Below are positions 26,374 to 35,244 of a stretch of DNA of 64,000 nt, one piece after another. Source of the DNA: Planococcus sp. MSAK28401 (GTDB taxonomy: Bacteria > Bacillota > Bacilli > Bacillales_A > Planococcaceae); the NCBI RefSeq assembly GCF_018283455.1, contig NZ_JAAMTH010000001.1, positions 343,001 to 407,000 of the forward strand, given 5' to 3'. Positions within the stretch are counted from its first letter, which is position 1. Every line of letters begins with the position of its first letter. The notes beneath the pieces are model-generated. The model did no database searches and had not been told where the DNA came from. It saw only the letters and a program-made list of their open reading frames with translations. The position numbers and the translations under genes are program-made.

Positions 26374-26955
26374 ATGGAAAGCATCGATCGGCTCATTGGC
26401 CAATTGGCTCTCGACAGCCAAATCCGCACAAGCGATATTCCGAAAATCGATTTATATGTAGATCAAGTCATTCAATTATTCGAGACAGCCTTCCACGACA
26501 CGAAAAGGTATCCGGACGATAAAATATTGACGAAAACGATGATCAATAATTACGCCAAAGGAAAATTGTTCTATCCGGTGCAGCAAAAAAAATACACGCC
26601 TGACCACATTATGCTGATCAACTTGATTTACCAGATGAAAAGCACGCTATCGATTAATGACGTAAAAAAAGTGCTGGAGAAAGTGAATGACCAAGCACAG
26701 GCGCTGGAACTGGATCTATCCGAGTTCTACGAAACGTATTTGACGCTTCAAGAGGATAATCACGCTGCGTTTAAAGAAGAACTGGAGCGGCAAGCAGAAG
26801 CTGTCGCTAACACGCAAAGCGATGAAAATGGAGAACTTTCCAAAGTGCTGTTCATTGCATCGCTGGTCCATAAAAGCAATTTGTACAGAAGGGCCGCTGA
26901 AAAACTGGCCGATGAATTGGTAAGGGAGGAAGCCGATGGCAAAAATTCTTATTGA
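26374..26955 (+). CDS. DUF1836 domain-containing protein
   Basis: A 193-residue protein with a conserved DUF1836 core: IDLYVDQVIQLFETAF, ILTKTMINNYAKGKLFYPVQ and KKYTPDHIMLINLIYQMKST, which reads like a MerR-type winged-helix DNA-binding region, followed by a C-terminal helical part. ATG at 26374 has GAGGTGAA upstream; the GTG at 26365 overlaps it. Its end overlaps yqxD by 20 bases, so the two are co-translated. It is probably a regulator, though targets are unknown. Confidence 0.85.
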   Translation: MESIDRLIGQLALDSQIRTSDIPKIDLYVDQVIQLFETAFHDTKRYPDDKILTKTMINNYAKGKLFYPVQQKKYTPDHIMLINLIYQMKSTLSINDVKKVLEKVNDQAQALELDLSEFYETYLTLQEDNHAAFKEELERQAEAVANTQSDENGELSKVLFIASLVHKSNLYRRAAEKLADELVREEADGKNSY

Positions 26956-27370
26956 CGCAGACGGCTGCCCCGTGGTCGATTTGACGATTGGGTTGGCCAA
27001 GCGCTTCGATTGGCCGGTACTGCTCATTTGCGACACTTCCCATGAAATGTACCGAGAAGGAGCGGAGACGCTGACGGTATCGAAGGGAGCGGATGCGGTC
27101 GATTTTGTGTTGGTGAACCGTGTGCAGCCTGGCGATATCGTTGTTACGCAAGATTATGGGCTCGCTGCGATGGTGCTCGCGAAACGCGGTGTGCCGATCG
27201 ACCAGAACGGGCGAGTTTACAATGAAGGCAATATTGAACAATTGCTCCATGGCCGCCACGTTGCCAAAAAAATCCGCCAAAGCGGCGGGCGCATGAAAGG
27301 CCCGAAAAAGCGCCAGCAAGCCGATAACGATAAGTTCCGTGACAGCTTGATTGACCTATTGGAAAGTTGA
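26936..27370 (+). CDS. yqxD: YaiI/YqxD family protein (DUF188, NYN/PIN-like)
   Basis: A 144-residue protein with the family pattern: ILIDADGCPVVD at the N-terminus, VTQDYGLAAMVLAKRG in the middle and VYNEGNIEQLL followed by a basic RQSGGRMKGPKKR. The acidic residues IDADGCPV and TQDYGL fit a PIN-like nuclease fold, though activity is unproven. It is coupled to the upstream DUF1836 gene by overlap, with AGGGAGG as SD. Confidence 0.92.
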   Translation: MAKILIDADGCPVVDLTIGLAKRFDWPVLLICDTSHEMYREGAETLTVSKGADAVDFVLVNRVQPGDIVVTQDYGLAAMVLAKRGVPIDQNGRVYNEGNIEQLLHGRHVAKKIRQSGGRMKGPKKRQQADNDKFRDSLIDLLES

Positions 27371-27400
27371 AAGATCCGCACTCATGCGGGTCTTTTTTTA
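27369..27400 (+). terminator. Terminator of yqxD
   Basis: AAGATCCGCA/TGCGGGTCTT around a CTCA loop with a run of seven T. Confidence 0.88.
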
Positions 27401-27490
27401 TGGACAAGTGAATCTTGGCTTCTTTGCTGCGAGTAATTTTCAGGCGATAGGGAATAGAAAGGGATATGAATCGATGGGGAGGGATACGCC

Positions 27491-28189
27491 ATGAAGAAAA
27501 TAGCGGTTATCGTGACGAATCATAAAGACCTAGGAAATCGAGGTAAAAAAACCGGATTGTGGCTGAGGGAATTGACGGATTTCTACCATGAGGTGAAAGA
27601 TGATTTTGAAGTTGACATCATCAGCCCGAAAGCAGAAAAAGTGCCAATCGACCCGAGAAGCCTTCCAGCCGCAGTGGTAAATGGCCGGACACGCCATTAC
27701 TATTTGAACAAAAACATCCAGCGCCAATTGGACCGGCCGTTGACACCAGGTGAAGTGAAGGCCAACGAATATGCGGGCATTTACTTTACTGGAGGACATG
27801 GGACGATGTGGGATTTCCCAGATAATAAGGAATTGCAGCGGATGACGGCGAACATTTACGAAAAAGGCGGCATCGTTGCAGCTGTCTGCCATGGGCCGAG
27901 CGGTTTATTGAATGTCCGTTTGTCTGATGGCAGCCCGTTATTATCGGGCCATCTCGCTACCGGCTTTTCAGATCTAGAAGAAAAACTGCTAGGCCTCTAT
28001 AAAGACATCCCGTTTTCCTTGCAGCATGAAATGAAAGAGCGGGGCGCACTTGTCCAAATCGCCCAGCTGCCGCTTGAAGCATGCGTTATTGAGTCAGGAC
28101 GCCTAATTACGGGGCAAAACCCAGCTTCTGCGTCAGGGGTCGGGGAAAAATTGCGCGAACAATTGAAAGATATGGACCGCTACACGTAA
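27491..28189 (+). CDS. DJ-1/PfpI family protein (Hsp31-like type 1 glutamine amidotransferase fold)
   Basis: A 232-residue protein with the nucleophile-elbow cysteine in GGIVAAVCHGPSGLL (near residue 137), GIYFTGGHGTMWDF upstream (with the conserved acidic neighbour in the fold) and RLITGQNPASASGVGE at the end. The layout fits Hsp31/YDR533-type DJ-1 members with glyoxalase III or deglycase-like activity, acting on methylglyoxal or protein damage. The SD GGGGAGGG lies before the ATG. Single gene. Confidence 0.88.
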   Translation: MKKIAVIVTNHKDLGNRGKKTGLWLRELTDFYHEVKDDFEVDIISPKAEKVPIDPRSLPAAVVNGRTRHYYLNKNIQRQLDRPLTPGEVKANEYAGIYFTGGHGTMWDFPDNKELQRMTANIYEKGGIVAAVCHGPSGLLNVRLSDGSPLLSGHLATGFSDLEEKLLGLYKDIPFSLQHEMKERGALVQIAQLPLEACVIESGRLITGQNPASASGVGEKLREQLKDMDRYT

Positions 28190-28312
28190 CAGGTGAGGAT
28201 AAATCAGCCGGGAGAATTTTGAGTAAAAAGATTTCCTATTGGCTTAAAAATCGGCATTTAGGGTATACAAAATAGAAATGACAGAAACACGCATTATTTT
28301 GGAGGGATTCAG

Positions 28313-28594
28313 ATGAAGAGATCAACGATGAATACAGTATTAGGCAGCGCGCTGGCAGCCACTGCAGGAATTTTCGTCTACAAAGCTTATCAAGAAAAAA
28401 ATACAGTCCGTGTACAGGAAGACATCGACATGCACAACAGCAAAGAAATCGATGAGCGCGAAAGTGTCTACGCCATCGAAGATTCAAGCGAACAGGGTCT
28501 TTCACAATTGGATTCCGCTTACCGCGAAGAATGGCAAGCGAATGCTTTCCCGCAAACCCAGAAAGAATTGCGTGAATTGGAAGAAGACAAATAA
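28313..28594 (+). CDS. Hypothetical membrane-anchored small protein
   Basis: A 93-residue protein with a short N-terminal hydrophobic helix (TVLGSALAATAGIFVYKAY) followed by an acidic, hydrophilic tail rich in Glu and Asp. The SD GGAGGG precedes the ATG and codon use is normal. It probably has one membrane anchor facing the outside or the cytosol. No family was recognised. Followed by its own terminator. Confidence 0.7.
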   Translation: MKRSTMNTVLGSALAATAGIFVYKAYQEKNTVRVQEDIDMHNSKEIDERESVYAIEDSSEQGLSQLDSAYREEWQANAFPQTQKELRELEEDK

Positions 28595-28604
28595 ATCATA
28601 CGAG

Positions 28605-28640
28605 CGAGCGAAGGCAGAAAATCATCTGCTTTCGCTTTTT
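28605..28640 (+). terminator. Terminator of hypothetical anchored protein gene
   Basis: AGCGAA-GCAGA pairs with TCTGC-TTCGCT and is followed by TTTTT. Confidence 0.85.
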
Positions 28641-28690
28641 CTTCGTTTATGATTTGAGTATGCAACTAAATTTGAAAGGAGTGTCAGCAA

Positions 28691-29770
28691 GTGTGGATCC
28701 GGAAGCCGTTTTTTGAATACACAGTGGGAATATTATTACTCGCCCTTACATTATACGTACTCAGCAAGTTGGACTATATTTGGGAACCGATTCGCATCAT
28801 CATCACGACGCTATTTGCGCCGATCCTCATCGCCGGAATTTTATACTATCTGCTCCGGCCATTGGTGCGGGTTCTCGCCCGGCACATGCCAAAGATTGCA
28901 GGCATTGGGATTGTGTTTGCGGTGATTGCTCTGGCCTTGGCAAGTCTTGTCTATTTTTTCGGGCCAACTTTGATGGAACAAGGGAAAAGCCTAGTCGACT
29001 TGGCGCCTGAAAAAGTGCAGGAAGTAAGTTCAGAGTCAACCAATTTATTGGAAGGGTTTGAATTCGGAGGAATTTCCGGTCAGGAAATCAGCGACCGTAT
29101 TTACGGCTATGCCCAAAGCCTATCGAGCAATCTCTTTGAAAACGTGATCGATATTCTCAGCATGCTCGTCAATGCGGCGATTGTCTTGATCGTCGTACCG
29201 TTCATCTTATTTTTCCTGTTAAAAGATGATGATAAATTTATTCCGTATTCGGTGAAACGTCTTCCAGAAGACCATAAGCCCGAAGGGAAGAAACTGATGA
29301 AGGACTTGGATGAAACCTTGTCGACATTTGTGGTCGGCCAGGCGATTGTCGCGGGGGTGATCGGTGTATTGATGTATATCGGCTATTTGATCATCGGTCT
29401 TGAATACGCTTTGACACTTGCCGCGTTCGCGATGTTCTTGGTCGTCGTGCCGTTTCTCGGTCCGCTTATCGGGATCATCCCGGCGATTTTTGTTGCACTC
29501 CTCAACGATGGGTTGTTCATGGCAGTCAAAGTCGTTCTTGTCCTGCTAGTCGTCCAGCAGTTAGAAGGCAATCTCGTTACGCCGAACGTCATGGGCAACC
29601 GGCTTCATGTCCATCCCTTGACGATTATCTTGTTGTTGATGGTGGCAGGTTCCTTGTATGGATTTATTGGAATTTTAATTGCGATCCCGACCTACGCCGT
29701 ACTGAAGACACTCGTCCATAATTTCCGTTTGTTTTACCGGCTTCATAAAAAACGCGCAACCAGCCATTAA
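28691..29770 (+). CDS. AI-2E family transporter (first of two)
   Basis: A 359-residue membrane protein of the AI-2 exporter/UPF0118 family with about eight hydrophobic helices, a large extracytoplasmic segment (about 85-150), and the conserved DLDETLSTFVVGQAIVAG, PFLGPLIGIIPA and LEGNLVTPNVMGNRLHVHP motifs. Members move small molecules or sodium. GTG at 28691 has AAAGGAGT upstream. A paralogue with the same motif order lies at 52104-53183. Confidence 0.9.
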   Translation: MWIRKPFFEYTVGILLLALTLYVLSKLDYIWEPIRIIITTLFAPILIAGILYYLLRPLVRVLARHMPKIAGIGIVFAVIALALASLVYFFGPTLMEQGKSLVDLAPEKVQEVSSESTNLLEGFEFGGISGQEISDRIYGYAQSLSSNLFENVIDILSMLVNAAIVLIVVPFILFFLLKDDDKFIPYSVKRLPEDHKPEGKKLMKDLDETLSTFVVGQAIVAGVIGVLMYIGYLIIGLEYALTLAAFAMFLVVVPFLGPLIGIIPAIFVALLNDGLFMAVKVVLVLLVVQQLEGNLVTPNVMGNRLHVHPLTIILLLMVAGSLYGFIGILIAIPTYAVLKTLVHNFRLFYRLHKKRATSH

Positions 29771-29900
29771 GGCTAGTCATTTAGACGCAAGTATCCATCC
29801 TACTTCCTATTAAATTTCATTCGAAAGGTTCTGGATTTGTGAATATTGTGATATATTAGTCAATAGAATGACCAATCCAGAACAGAGGGGATGTTTATTA

Positions 29901-30683
29901 ATGAAGAAATGGACCTTATTAGCATTATTGCTAGCAGTTCTTACAGTGCTTGCCGCGTGCGGCAGTTCGGAAGAAGAATCCGGCGGCGGTGAATCTGGCG
30001 GAGGCGAAGGGGAAGCATACCGTGTCGGCATCGATACCACTTATCCACCGTTTGAGTTTGAAGAAGACGGCGAATACACAGGAATCGATATCGATTTGAT
30101 CAACGCGATTGCTGAAAACCAAGGGTTTGAAATCGAGTTCAACCCGATGGATTTCGGGGGCATCATCCCGGCCCTTCAGGCTGGACAATTGGATGTAGCG
30201 ATTGCGGGCATGAGTATTACAGATGAGCGTAAAGAAGTTGTCGATTTCTCGGATCCGTATTTTGATGCTGGACTTTCATTGGTCGTAGCAGAAGATAATA
30301 GCGACATCACTTCACTCGAAGACTTGGAAGGCAAAACCGTCGCAGTGAAGAGCGGGACAACTGGTGCTCAATTCGCACGCGACAACCAAGATGAGTATGG
30401 CTATGAAATTTCCCAGTTCGAAGACAGCCCTTCGATGTTCCAGGAAGTATCAAACGGCAATGCCGATGTGCTTCTTGAAGATTATCCTGTCATCGCCTAT
30501 GCCATCGCAGAAAGCGAATTGGCTTTGAAAACTGTCGGCGAACGCTTGACGGGCGACCAATACGGCATCGCTGTGTTGAAAGGCGAGAATGCAGAATTGC
30601 TTGAACAAATCAATGCAGGACTGCAAGAATTGCGCGACAGCGGCGAATATGACGAAATCTTAAACAAATACATCGCAGAATAA
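29901..30683 (+). CDS. Polar amino-acid ABC transporter substrate-binding lipoprotein
   Basis: A 260-residue lipoprotein: signal peptide with lipobox LAAC at about residue 20, a Ser/Gly/Glu-rich linker, then a type II periplasmic-binding fold with YRVGIDTTYPPFEFEEDGEY, GIDIDLINAIAE and VAIAGMSITDERKEVVDFSD, typical of glutamine/arginine/cystine binding proteins. ATG at 29901 gives the lipoprotein signal and has GAGGGG upstream; an ATG at 29868 would add 11 polar residues. First gene of a three-gene transport operon. Confidence 0.93.
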   Translation: MKKWTLLALLLAVLTVLAACGSSEEESGGGESGGGEGEAYRVGIDTTYPPFEFEEDGEYTGIDIDLINAIAENQGFEIEFNPMDFGGIIPALQAGQLDVAIAGMSITDERKEVVDFSDPYFDAGLSLVVAEDNSDITSLEDLEGKTVAVKSGTTGAQFARDNQDEYGYEISQFEDSPSMFQEVSNGNADVLLEDYPVIAYAIAESELALKTVGERLTGDQYGIAVLKGENAELLEQINAGLQELRDSGEYDEILNKYIAE

Positions 30684-30687
30684 AATC

Positions 30688-30719
30688 ATGTAGCGCGCAT
30701 TCGCGCGCTGCATTTTTTT
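30688..30719 (+). terminator. Intra-operon hairpin after the binding-protein gene
   Basis: AGCGCGC (30692-30698) pairs with GCGCGCT (30703-30709), followed by a run of seven T. This likely lowers permease and ATPase expression relative to the binding protein. Confidence 0.8.
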
Positions 30720-30738
30720 ATGCAAGGGGGAACTAAGG

Positions 30739-31383
30739 GTGCAGACAATCATTAATGCTTTTCCGTATTTAATGGAAGGCTTGCAAGTTACGCTATACAT
30801 CTTCAGTATTGCAATCGTTCTAGGCTTCTTGATCGGGCTGGTTGTCGCTTTGCTGCGATTGGCTCCGTTCAAAATCTTGAACTGGATCGCCAAAATCTTC
30901 GTCGATGCAATCCGGGGAACGCCATTCATTGTCCAGTTATTCTTCATTTACTTTGGCTTGAACTCACTTGGGTTCTTTTCACTTGATAACACGACAGCCG
31001 GAATCGTGACAGTCGCGATTAACGCCGGAGCTTATTTCTCGGAAATCATCCGGGCGGGGATTCAGTCGATCGATAAAGGGCAAACAGAAGCGGCGCGTTC
31101 GCTTGGGCTCAATTCGACGCAGACCATGCGCCACATCATTTTGCCTCAGGCATTCCGCCGCATGCTCCCGACCATTACCAACCAGGCGATCATTTCCTTA
31201 AAGGATACTTCGCTCCTATCGGTTATCGGTGTAGCGGATTTAACACAGGAAGGCCGCATCCAGGCAAGTGCCACGTTCGATGCGTTTAATGTGTACTTGA
31301 TCCTCGGCATCATTTACTTTATCGTCATTTACCTGCTCTCGATGCTCGCGAGCTTTGTGGAAAGGAAGTTTGTATTGCGATGA
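30739..31383 (+). CDS. Amino-acid ABC transporter permease
   Basis: A 214-residue HisM/GlnP-type permease with about five helices and the conserved EAA loop ([20 protein letters not shown], about residues 118-137) that contacts the ATPase, plus [19 protein letters not shown] start with AAGGGGG upstream. Its stop overlaps the ATPase start by four bases. It works as a homodimer with the lipoprotein before it and the ATPase after it. Confidence 0.95.
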   Translation: MQTIINAFPYLMEGLQVTLYIFSIAIVLGFLIGLVVALLRLAPFKILNWIAKIFVDAIRGTPFIVQLFFIYFGLNSLGFFSLDNTTAGIVTVAINAGAYFSEIIRAGIQSIDKGQTEAARSLGLNSTQTMRHIILPQAFRRMLPTITNQAIISLKDTSLLSVIGVADLTQEGRIQASATFDAFNVYLILGIIYFIVIYLLSMLASFVERKFVLR

Positions 31384-32108
31384 GTATGATCAGAGTGGAA
31401 AACCTCAAAAAATCATTCGGAGATTTGGAAGTTATCAAGGATATGAGCACGGTTGTCGAAGAGAAGGAAGTCATTTGTGTCATCGGCCCGTCCGGTTCCG
31501 GCAAAAGCACCTTTCTTCGTTGTTTGAACCGGCTCGAAGAAATCAGCGGGGGCCATGTGTATATTGAAGGAACGGATATCACCGATCCGAAAGTCGACAT
31601 CAACAAAGTGCGTCAAAATGTCGGAATGGTGTTCCAGCAATTCAACTTATTCCCGCATAAAACGGTGCTCCAAAATGTGACGCTGGCGCCGATCAAATTG
31701 AAAAAAGGCGACCAGAAAGCAGCCGAGAAGAAAGCTTATGAATTGCTGGATAAGGTCGGTTTGCGCGAAAAGGCTAAAGCCTACCCGGGCGAATTGTCCG
31801 GTGGGCAGAAGCAGCGTGTCGCGATTGCGCGTGCGCTCGCGATGGACCCGAAAATCATGCTGTTCGATGAGCCGACTTCAGCGCTCGACCCGGAAATGGT
31901 CGGGGACGTGCTCGATGTTATGAAGCAACTGGCAAGAGAAGGCATGACCATGGTCGTCGTGACCCACGAGATGGGCTTTGCGGCGGAAATGGGGGACCGT
32001 GTGCTATTTATCGACGGCGGCTATATCGTCGAAGAAAACGTGCCGAAGGAATTGTTCGGCAACCCGCAGCACGAACGGACGAAAGCGTTCTTGAGTAAAG
32101 TGTTGTAA
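31380..32108 (+). CDS. Amino-acid ABC transporter ATP-binding protein
   Basis: A GlnQ/HisP-type ATPase of 242 residues: Walker [15 protein letters not shown]-loop [12 protein letters not shown], signature [15 protein letters not shown], Walker [16 protein letters not shown] and switch histidine VVTHEMGFA. The start overlaps the permease stop (ATGA). Last gene of the operon, ended by a terminator about ten bases downstream. Confidence 0.96.
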   Translation: MSMIRVENLKKSFGDLEVIKDMSTVVEEKEVICVIGPSGSGKSTFLRCLNRLEEISGGHVYIEGTDITDPKVDINKVRQNVGMVFQQFNLFPHKTVLQNVTLAPIKLKKGDQKAAEKKAYELLDKVGLREKAKAYPGELSGGQKQRVAIARALAMDPKIMLFDEPTSALDPEMVGDVLDVMKQLAREGMTMVVVTHEMGFAAEMGDRVLFIDGGYIVEENVPKELFGNPQHERTKAFLSKVL

Positions 32109-32118
32109 AGATGAGTGG

Positions 32119-32148
32119 AAAAGCGTGCCTATTGGGCGCGCTTTTTTA
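32119..32148 (+). terminator. Terminator of the amino-acid ABC operon
   Basis: AAGCGTGCC pairs with GGGCGCGCTT (one G-T pair) and is followed by TTTTTT. Confidence 0.85.
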
Positions 32149-32169
32149 ATTTGGTTGGAATTAGATAAC

Positions 32170-33383
32170 GAGGGCTTTTGAGCGGAACTATTCTTGAGGG
32201 TTGAGTTGAGCATCGTTTTGGCAATCGCCGCCGTGCTTTGGGTTGGTCTCTTGCAATAAGCCAGAAAGAGCATCTGTCTTATTGCGTCGGCTCACCCTTG
32301 GCGCTCGGCGGCTTAGAGATTTCATTGTTTGCTGCTTGGTGAAATCGATCTGCTTCTATATATAGTTGCCGGCTAGTGGGGAAATCGCTTCCCGGATCGA
32401 GTGTAGATCAAGAAAGCGAGGGTTTGCTTGCGGAAGTGTTTCTGCGTTCTAGCTGAGCTTCATCTTGGCAGTCGCCGGCCGGCTTTGGGTTGGCCTCTTG
32501 CAATAAGCCAGAAAGAGCATCTGTCTTATTGCGTCGGCTCACCCTTGGCGCTCGGCGGCTTAGAGATTTCATTGTTTACTGCTTGGTGAAATCGATCTGC
32601 TTCTATATATAGTTGCCGGCTAGTGGGGAAATCGCTTCCCGGATCGAGTGTAGATCAAGAAAGCGAGGGTTTGCTTGCGGAAGTGTTTCTGCGTTCTAGC
32701 TGAGCTTCATCTTGGCAGTCGCCGGCCGGCTTTGGGTTGGCCTCTTGCAATAAGCCAGAAAGAGCATCTGTCTTATTGCGTCGGCTCACCCTTGGCGCTC
32801 GGCGGCTTAGAGATTTCATTGTTTACTGCTTGGTGAAATCGATCTGCTTCTATATATAGTTGCCGGCTAGTGGGGAAATCGCTTTCCAGGTGATAGTTAA
32901 AATAAGATAGCGAGGGTTTGCTTGTGGAAACGTTTCGTTTTTCTGGTTGAGCATCATCTTGGCAGTCGCCGGCCGGCTTTGGGTTGGCCTCTTGCAATAA
33001 GCCAGAAAGAGCATCTGTCTTATTGCGTCGGCTCACCCTTGGCACTCGGCGGCTTAGAGATTTCATTGTTTGCTGCTTAGTGAAATCGATCTGCTTCTAT
33101 ATATAGTTGCCGGCTAGTGGGGAAATCGCTTCCCGGATCGAGTGTAGATCAAGAAAGCGAGGGTTTGCTTGCGGAAGTGTTTCTGCGTTCTAGTTGAGCT
33201 TCATATTGGCAATCGCCGCCGAGCTTTGGGTTGGCCTTTTGCAATAAGCCAAGAAGAACACTTGTCTTATTGCATCGGCTCACTCCTTTACGCCGGGCGG
33301 CTTGGAGATTTCGTTGTTTCCTGCTGGGTTAAATCGATCTGCTTCTATATAAAGTTGCCAGCTAGTGGGGGAATCGCTTCCTG
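32170..33383 (-). repeat. Tandem array of five 247-bp hairpin units
   Basis: The motif GCTTTGGGTTGG recurs at 32235, 32482, 32729, 32976 and 33223, exactly 247 bases apart each time. Units 1-4 are nearly identical; unit 3 differs mainly in about 70 bases near its end (around 32887-32950), yet keeps the same length, and unit 5 is more diverged. Short open frames across the array are neither conserved in frame nor preceded by ribosome sites. Confidence 0.92.
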
Positions 33384-33550
33384 AGAAGGGACATCAGACA
33401 GGTCGCTGGTGGAACAGGAAAGCTTTTTGTTTTGCAAATAGAGACTCGGAACACTTCAGTCTTTGGTCAGTTTGAAGCAAGCTATAGAACATGATGCGTT
33501 TTAATCTTTTATATCAAGAGGATTGAAGAAACGATTTTCTACTCTAAAAC

Positions 33551-33682
33551 TAGGAGACGGAGTGGAAGGGGGCTGACGCCTGTGGGACCGCGCGGGCTGG
33601 CGAGACAAACGTGGCGCGTCCTTTGCGGCACGTTGGCTCAACACCCGCCCCACGGCAAGCAGCCCCCTGAAACGCAGTCTAA
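33551..33682 (-). repeat. GC-rich repeat module, copy 2
   Basis: On the minus strand it opens with CAGGGGGCTGCTTGCC and closes with CAGCCCCCTTCC, so GGGGGCTG/CAGCCCCC pair across the module. It is homologous to 15451-15572 and 59615-59849; internal similarity to the latter includes GGGTGTTGAGCCAACGTGCC. Confidence 0.75.
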
Positions 33683-33743
33683 AAGCGGAAGCTTTTCAAA
33701 TCTCTTAATCTTTTACAGCCAACTCCCTAAATTCCACCAAAAC

Positions 33744-33773
33744 AAAAAAACGTGCCGCAGGGGCACGTTTTTT
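33744..33773 (-). terminator. Terminator of ppiB
   Basis: ACGTGCC/GGGCACGT stem with seven A on one side and six T on the other, just after the ppiB stop codon. Confidence 0.9.
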
Positions 33774-33781
33774 ATAATGGA

Positions 33782-34222
33782 TTATTCAGCGTCAAAGACG
33801 TGGACTTTCTCCATTTTGTCGCCGTTTTTCATGGCTTTTGCAGTTTCAAGGCCTTTTGTTACTTGGCCGAACACTGTGTGGACGCCGTCAAGATGTGGCT
33901 GTGAATCATGGACGATAAAGAACTGGCTAGATCCAGTGTCTTTGCCTGCATGTGCCATAGAAAGGCTGCCTGGTTGGTGTTTATGCGGGTTGCCTTCTGT
34001 TTCGCATTTGATCGTTTTGCCGCTGCCGCCCATACCAGTTCCTGTTGGGTCGCCGCCTTGAGAAACGAAACCTGGGATAACACGGTGGAAAACAACGCCG
34101 TTATAGAATCCAGAGTTTGCAAGCTCCTCGAAGTTTGCTACTGTGTTCGGTGCTTCGTTCGGGAAAAGGTCGAATTCGATTACTTCGCCGTTTTCCATGT
34201 GCATGTGGCCTTTTTTCGCCAT
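33782..34222 (-). CDS. ppiB: Peptidyl-prolyl cis-trans isomerase, cyclophilin type
   Basis: A 146-residue cytosolic cyclophilin that catalyses proline isomerisation. Conserved motifs are [19 protein letters not shown] (catalytic arginine and hydrophobic pocket), [18 protein letters not shown] and [10 protein letters not shown]. There is no signal peptide. ATG at 34222 has AAAGGAG at normal spacing; the in-frame ATG at 34231 abuts the SD. Monocistronic. Confidence 0.95.
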   Translation of the reverse strand: MAKKGHMHMENGEVIEFDLFPNEAPNTVANFEELANSGFYNGVVFHRVIPGFVSQGGDPTGTGMGGSGKTIKCETEGNPHKHQPGSLSMAHAGKDTGSSQFFIVHDSQPHLDGVHTVFGQVTKGLETAKAMKNGDKMEKVHVFDAE

Positions 34223-34297
34223 ATATAACATCTCCTTTTCATTTGGTTCATCCCATAGTATATCGGCTTTTGGCGCTACTGCCTACTGATAAGGGGC

Positions 34298-35089
34298 TTA
34301 TAGCGCTTTCAGGAATCCGCCGTCTACAACGATTGACTGGCCCGTAACATACGAATTAGCTGCGGAAGCCAAAAAGACGACTGTACGGGCAAATTCTGCA
34401 GGTTCGCCTAAGCGGCCTCGAGGGATTTGAGCTTCCGTATGTTGCATCACTTCTTCAGTGGAGAGCCCCTGTCTGTCGGCGGCTGCTTGAGTCAATTCGG
34501 CGACACGGTCGGTTGAGATTTTGCCGGGGCCAACGGTGTTGACTAAAATATTGTCACCCGCTACTTCCCGTGCCAGTGTTTTCGCGAAGCCGACCATGCC
34601 GGCGCGCATCGTATTGGACAAAATCAGTCCGTCGATTACTTCTTTTGTCGAAGACGATGAAATATTAATGATGCGGCCGAATTGCTGTTCTTTCATATAA
34701 GGAAGCACTTCACGGCATGTACGGATATAGCTGAGTAAGTTTTGGTCAAACGCTGTATACCAGTCGTCATCGCTCATGTCTTCGAATCCGCCTGCTTTTG
34801 GCCCACCGGTGTTATTGACGAGCACATCGATGCGCCCGAATTGTTCGATGACTTTGTGGAATAATTGCTTGATGTCTTCAGCTTGTAACATATCGCAAGT
34901 AAATGGATGGACGCGCTCGTTTCCGCTTTTTGCACGCAGTTCTTCGGCGGCTGTGTCGATCGATTCCTGGCTGCGGCTCGAGATGATGACAATCGCTCCT
35001 TCTTTGGCAAACTCTAAGGCAGATGCTTTGCCGAGCCCTTTACTGGAAGCCATGACGACAACTACTTTTTCTTTTAATCCAAGATCCAC
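34298..35089 (-). CDS. SDR family oxidoreductase lacking the canonical Tyr-Lys pair
   Basis: A 263-residue protein of SDR fold with MASSKGLGKASALEFAKEG (cofactor loop, TGxxxGxG replaced by ASSKGLG), NNTGGPKAGGFED and NISSSSTKEV. Where YxxxK is expected the sequence is LSNTMRAGM, so both Tyr and Lys are absent. Similar 'SNxxRAG' members form a known subgroup of uncertain activity. GTG at 35089 has AAAGGA eight bases upstream; longer starts at 35107 or 35098 overlap that site. It is divergent from the ferredoxin reductase gene. Confidence 0.85.
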   Translation of the reverse strand: MDLGLKEKVVVVMASSKGLGKASALEFAKEGAIVIISSRSQESIDTAAEELRAKSGNERVHPFTCDMLQAEDIKQLFHKVIEQFGRIDVLVNNTGGPKAGGFEDMSDDDWYTAFDQNLLSYIRTCREVLPYMKEQQFGRIINISSSSTKEVIDGLILSNTMRAGMVGFAKTLAREVAGDNILVNTVGPGKISTDRVAELTQAAADRQGLSTEEVMQHTEAQIPRGRLGEPAEFARTVVFLASAANSYVTGQSIVVDGGFLKAL

Positions 35090-35244
35090 ATTTATCATCC
35101 TTTCCATTTGGTTCCTTGTTTCAGTTTACGATAGAATAGAGGGGATGGAAATGCTTGTTTCGGATTTCCGCCATAAGTCCAATGGCGGAGACCCTATATA
35201 GATGTGGTAGGATGGATATATTGATCAGATTAGGAGTGTTGGAA

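Larger units (their letters stand above)
32170..33682 (-). repeat. Composite noncoding repeat element, copy 2 (GC module + linker + five tandem 247-bp units)
   Basis: About 1.5 kb without a credible gene, between the ABC operon terminator and the ppiB terminator. Read on the minus strand it has a GC-rich module (33682-33551), a linker (33550-33384) with the conserved GCATCATGTTCTATAGCTTG segment, and five tandem copies of a hairpin unit. It has the same order as the copies at 15.5 kb and 59.6 kb. Confidence 0.8.

Noticed and set aside
32170..33383. CRISPR array
   Set aside because: The repeated unit is 247 bases with nearly identical sequence throughout; there are no short repeats separated by unique spacers, and no cas genes are nearby.
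32170..33383. Integron attC cassette array
   Set aside because: The units are imperfect palindromes, but the conserved blocks do not match the RYYYAAC/GTTRRRY core pattern, there are no cassette genes between units, and no integrase is present.
32773..33384. Open frames inside the repeat array (32773-33066 minus, 33169-33384 plus)
   Set aside because: They start and stop at places set by the repeat, lack ribosome sites, and are not kept as frames in the other element copies.
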